A DNA stretch of 52,214 bases. It comes from a virus. The stretch covers positions 1 to 52,214 of the IMG/VR virus record IMGVR_UViG_3300031972_002079; one strand, written 5' to 3'. The translations under genes and the position numbers were made by a program. Below the pieces are notes generated by a model. The model did no database searches. It was not told the DNA's origin and saw nothing but the letters and a program-made list of their open reading frames with translations. Positions 50,089-52,214 of the stretch are shown one piece after another; within the stretch, counting starts at the first letter, position 1, and each line of letters begins with the position of its first letter.

Positions 50089-50289
50089 ATGAATTATACT
50101 AAACAACAACTCATTGATGCACTCTGTCATGAATGGGATTATATTTGTCATGATGATCCTGATCCTGATGATGATACTCCAGAAGAATACAGACTTAAAC
50201 TTGAATGTTATTCATTAGATGAACTCATTGAAGAAACATCTACTGATGAATATTATACATTAGATGAATTCATGGAGAATCATGGATAA
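50089..50289 (+). CDS. Small acidic protein of unknown function
   Basis: 66 aa, very acidic (DDPDPDDDTPEEY, EETSTDEYY). Helical ends. Overlaps the next start by 8 bases. Confidence 0.65.
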   Translation: MNYTKQQLIDALCHEWDYICHDDPDPDDDTPEEYRLKLECYSLDELIEETSTDEYYTLDEFMENHG

Positions 50290-50551
50290 TAAAGAGAGGT
50301 TAAATCAACATAAAGAAGAACTCAGACTTCTTGGTATACAAATTAGATCTTTCCTTAATACATCTAATGATGTCATACAACAGTTAGATGAAGGTCTATT
50401 CGCAGAGAATACTAGCCAGAAAGAACGTTTATCTATTTGTTTTGAGTGTGATTCATATAATAAACGACGTGATTTATGTAAAGAATGTGGTTGTATTATG
50501 AGAATGAAAACTAAGTTAAATGCTGCTAAATGTCCATTACATAAATGGTAA
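50282..50551 (+). CDS. Zinc-ribbon protein
   Basis: 89 aa. C-terminal CFEC, CKECGC and C-x-x-H form a likely zinc-binding ribbon (about residues 55-87); the N-terminal half is a charged helix. Candidate nucleic-acid or protein binder. ATG 50282 chosen to minimise overlap. Confidence 0.72.
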   Translation: MDNKERLNQHKEELRLLGIQIRSFLNTSNDVIQQLDEGLFAENTSQKERLSICFECDSYNKRRDLCKECGCIMRMKTKLNAAKCPLHKW

Positions 50552-50688
50552 TTAAGAATACTAATCCATGGAACGTAAAACCTTGCAAATACTGTGGTTG
50601 TCTCCCACCTAAACATCATTGGAGACCTTATACGTGGATGTATAAACATCAAGAAAGTTGTAGTAAAAAACCTATTAAAGATAGTTAA
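50545..50688 (+). CDS. 47-aa zinc-finger-like protein
   Basis: ATG inside the previous gene's last codons. CKYCGC, HH and a distal C resemble the zinc ribbon of the upstream neighbour; the two may be related or act together. Basic (HWRPYTWMYKH). Confidence 0.6.
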   Translation: MVIKNTNPWNVKPCKYCGCLPPKHHWRPYTWMYKHQESCSKKPIKDS

Positions 50689-50997
50689 AAAAAGGTTAAT
50701 TAAATATGGCTGGTTAAATTGTTTCTTATTGAGAATTGTTCTCTGGATACTATCCAATAATACCTCTCTAAATGTGTAGATAAACCTTTGAGAATGTGCT
50801 TACTAAGCACGTAGTAATGTGCGGAGTCGTTGTGAGTAAAGCCCGTTCTAACACAGGAAAGAGTCTTTGTCAACCCACAGATTTATCAGAATTTTCTCAG
50901 TAAGGTCTCGACTAGATATGCAACACTTATCATAGATCTCGACTAGATTCGCATATATACTGCTATAATCATTATATACAATCTCGACTAGATTCAC
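50689..50997. other. 309-base non-coding region
   Basis: No convincing gene. Holds a GTGCTT-ACT-AAGCAC hairpin (50797-50811), a weak 28-codon ORF at 50818, three TCTCGACTAGAT repeats, and a TATAAT (50964-50969) that may promote the 48-aa gene, though no good -35 is 17 bp away. Confidence 0.55.
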
Positions 50998-51087
50998 ATG
51001 TACGAAGATTTCGCACTAGACATCACTATCGAATCACACTATAAAGATCTCGACGAGAATGACACATGTGCATATGATCTCGACGAG
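50906..51087 (+). repeat. Dispersed TCTCGACTAGAT repeats
   Basis: Exact copies at 50906-50917, 50937-50948 and 50982-50993; shorter TCTCGACGAG variants at 51048-51057 and 51078-51087 fall in the next gene, where they encode LDE. Spacing 30-66 bases, not even. Confidence 0.8.
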
Positions 51088-51144
51088 GATTACGCACACA
51101 ACACATATGATCTAGTAGAGCTTGCATATAAGCATTATGCATGA
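50998..51144 (+). CDS. 48-aa acidic protein encoded within a repeat zone
   Basis: Asp/Glu/Tyr-rich with repeated YDL/KDL-DE segments (HYKDLDEN, AYDLDEDY, TYDLVEL). The repeats come from the same DNA element as the upstream non-coding copies. Overlaps the next start. Confidence 0.55.
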   Translation: MYEDFALDITIESHYKDLDENDTCAYDLDEDYAHNTYDLVELAYKHYA

Positions 51145-51349
51145 TATACTAGTACGAGATGCGCACCCACCCATGGCACACGTAATGTCTGTTGCACACA
51201 AGCGTCAGGTACAGGTAACACTAGACATGTACGTGTATGATGACCTAGAGCTTCCACGTAATGATGATGAATGGGCAAAGCTATTAGGATTAGAAGGTGA
51301 TGAAGTTTTGTCTTCAAGTGTAATTAATATGCATGAAAATATGTTTTAG
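51137..51349 (+). CDS. Small protein of unknown function
   Basis: 70 aa from ATG 51137, overlapping the previous stop; later ATGs (51173, 51185) are possible. C-terminal part acidic. Unknown family. Confidence 0.55.
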   Translation: MHDILVRDAHPPMAHVMSVAHKRQVQVTLDMYVYDDLELPRNDDEWAKLLGLEGDEVLSSSVINMHENMF

Positions 51350-51369
51350 ATTATTAATAGTACATTTGT

Positions 51370-51413
51370 CAAGGGGCCCTGTGCCAGTTCGTGAAGTGTC
51401 ACAGTATCCCTTG
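51370..51413 (+). promoter_or_regulatory. Two-part leader/3' hairpin
   Basis: CAAGGG (51370-51375) / CCCTTG (51408-51413) and, inside a 3x3 internal loop, CTGTG (51379-51383) / CACAG (51400-51404). The apical loop has CCAGTT, recalling the hairpins at 48295 and 48638. Confidence 0.55.
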
Positions 51414-51419
51414 AATTCT

Positions 51420-51459
51420 AATCCCGTTCTGGTAATGTAGCCATGTTCGGGATTTTTTC
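51420..51459 (+). terminator. Intrinsic terminator
   Basis: AATCCCG (51420-51426) / CGGGATT (51448-51454), loop 21, then further T. Closes the repeat-zone transcript. Confidence 0.75.
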
Positions 51460-51475
51460 TTGAATATTGTTAACA

Positions 51476-51497
51476 ACTCATTCGTCACTAAGTAACA
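51476..51497 (+). repeat. 22-bp direct repeat in a 5' leader, copy 1
   Basis: ACTCATTCGTCACTAAGTAACA, split here as two halves ACTCATTCGTC and ACTAAGTAACA, 4 bases before an ATG. Identical copy at 52052-52073. Confidence 0.9.
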
Positions 51498-51501
51498 ATC
51501 A

Positions 51502-51696
51502 ATGACTGTCACTCAAGAAACATTTAATGCCTACATTCAGATTCTTGATGAGAACACCGAAAGCCAGGTAGATATTCTTAACGTGCTAAATGACATTGTT
51601 CGTGGAGATTGGGACAATTCAGTTAGTTATACTTTAGAGAACAATTCTGATCCAATGGATGACTTCAACTATGCGGGCAGTAAGTATCACTATTGA
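51502..51696 (+). CDS. Small acidic protein of unknown function
   Basis: 64 aa. Helical N-terminus (TQETFNAYIQILDEN), acidic; no domain recognised. Translation start lies just after the 22-bp repeat rather than a Shine-Dalgarno. Confidence 0.65.
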   Translation: MTVTQETFNAYIQILDENTESQVDILNVLNDIVRGDWDNSVSYTLENNSDPMDDFNYAGSKYHY

Positions 51697-51784
51697 GTGT
51701 GACGGTCGGCAAGGTGGCACAAGCCCTCTTGCTTTCTCCCTTCAGATCTGCCATTGTGGCCACATACCAAACAAATCCCTTCAA

Positions 51785-52039
51785 ATGCAACTCACAGCAC
51801 AGCACGCAAACATGGTTGTTGACTTCTATCCCGTCAAGTATGCTGATGGAAGTATCAGCGAGCGCCTGATGTATAAGACTGTGACATTCATGAATGACAT
51901 GCAATCTAAGTCTTACATCAACAAAGAATCATTTGAGAAAGAGGTTGACAATCGTGTTTATGGTTACAACTATGAAGTGACTGATATGCACACAGAACCA
52001 CAACTTTTCAACTCTGCACTGATTCAAACTCGCTGGTGA
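51785..52039 (+). CDS. Small protein of unknown function
   Basis: 84 aa from ATG 51785; an ATG at 51659 is in frame but would overlap the previous gene. MQL followed by VVDFYPV resembles the gene at 48794. Confidence 0.6.
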   Translation: MQLTAQHANMVVDFYPVKYADGSISERLMYKTVTFMNDMQSKSYINKESFEKEVDNRVYGYNYEVTDMHTEPQLFNSALIQTRW

Positions 52040-52051
52040 TTTGTAACCCTT

Positions 52052-52073
52052 ACTCATTCGTCACTAAGTAACA
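52052..52073 (+). repeat. 22-bp direct repeat in a 5' leader, copy 2
   Basis: Exact copy of 51476-51497, 5 bases before the next ATG. Confidence 0.9.
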
Positions 52074-52078
52074 TCATC

Positions 52079-52210
52079 ATGCGTATTGCACTCACTATTG
52101 TGATTCTTTTATTGGGGATCAAGTTGGGCTTAGAATTGGCAGACTCTCCCCTGAGAGACAGGTTAGAAGAAAGAAAGGAAACGATCCAACGCCAGATCGA
52201 TGCCATGTGA
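52079..52210 (+). CDS. 43-aa membrane-anchored protein
   Basis: N-terminal hydrophobic anchor (IALTIVILLLGIKLGLEL) followed by a charged helix (LRDRLEERKETIQRQ) likely to coil. Complete just inside the window end. Confidence 0.65.
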   Translation: MRIALTIVILLLGIKLGLELADSPLRDRLEERKETIQRQIDAM

Positions 52211-52214
52211 CAGT

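Noticed and set aside
50906-51087. CRISPR array
   Set aside because: Repeat unit is only 12 bp, spacing is uneven (31, 45, 66, 30), copies enter a coding frame, and no cas genes are present.
1-52214. Integrated prophage, insertion sequence or attachment site
   Set aside because: No integrase, transposase, flanking bacterial genes or att-like repeats; gene content is that of a lytic T4-like cyanophage.

Overview
This 52 kb window is part of the genome of a T4-like cyanophage (a myovirus of marine Synechococcus or Prochlorococcus). Evidence: T4-type structural and replication genes (gp4, gp26, gp32, gp33, gp48, gp53, gp54, and hub/spike proteins); host-derived photosynthesis and carbon genes (psbD 3' end, plastocyanin petE, CP12, transaldolase talC, a short gnd-like gene); cyanophage signature genes (carbamoyltransferase, purC, purM, thyX, phoH, several 2OG-Fe(II) oxygenases); and the CTAAATA late promoter motif ahead of structural genes. 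No gene suggests a bacterial chromosome. The window starts inside psbD and ends just after a small gene, so it is a slice of a larger genome.

Layout. 1-7.9 kb: psbD end, carbamoyltransferase, then a tightly overlapping metabolic run (purC, purM, petE, gnd-like, talC) with many 28-84 aa small genes between them, several being single-span membrane proteins in frames easily missed. 7.85-8.4 kb: strong sigma70-type promoter, a structured RNA resembling the Downstream-peptide/glutamine-II riboswitch class, a secreted small protein, a YRG-motif (DUF4278-like) protein and a terminator. 8.4-15.6 kb: glutaredoxin, DUF6433-like, thyX, oxygenases, FmdB-like, phoH, PD-(D/E)XK nuclease, gp33, DUF1825-like and gp32. 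15.6-17.95 kb: minus-strand block gp53-gp48-unknown-gp4. 18-30 kb: plus-strand tail and baseplate block (gp54, gp26-like, tape-measure/hub proteins, gp27-like hub, CP12, gp5-like spike in separate polypeptides, more structural genes). 30-38.7 kb: two tRNAs and two large fibre genes, the first with a collar domain and a histidine-rich HxH tip. 38.7-52.2 kb: early-type region with helicase, deaminase, oxygenase cluster, ligase-like protein, many small genes, and repeated promoter/hairpin modules.

How the parts work together: talC, the gnd-like gene, CP12, petE and psbD fit the known cyanophage strategy of keeping photosynthetic electron flow while steering host carbon from the Calvin cycle to the pentose phosphate pathway; purC, purM, thyX, the deaminase and glutaredoxin support nucleotide supply. 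gp33 and the CTAAATA boxes show T4-type late transcription of the virion genes, while TTGACA/TATAAT promoters with 17 bp spacers would be read by host sigma70 early in infection.

Most notable observations: (1) three places where the loop of an intrinsic terminator is itself the -35 hexamer of the next promoter; (2) a U-UUU-UUC -1 frameshift signal at the end of the gp26-like gene that would fuse it to a 53-aa ORF just before the tape-measure genes, as in lambda G/GT; (3) a riboswitch-like leader; (4) 17 HxH motifs in a fibre tip; (5) a gnd reduced to its Rossmann domain; (6) dispersed repeats in the early region. All functional calls come from reading the sequence; no database search was possible.
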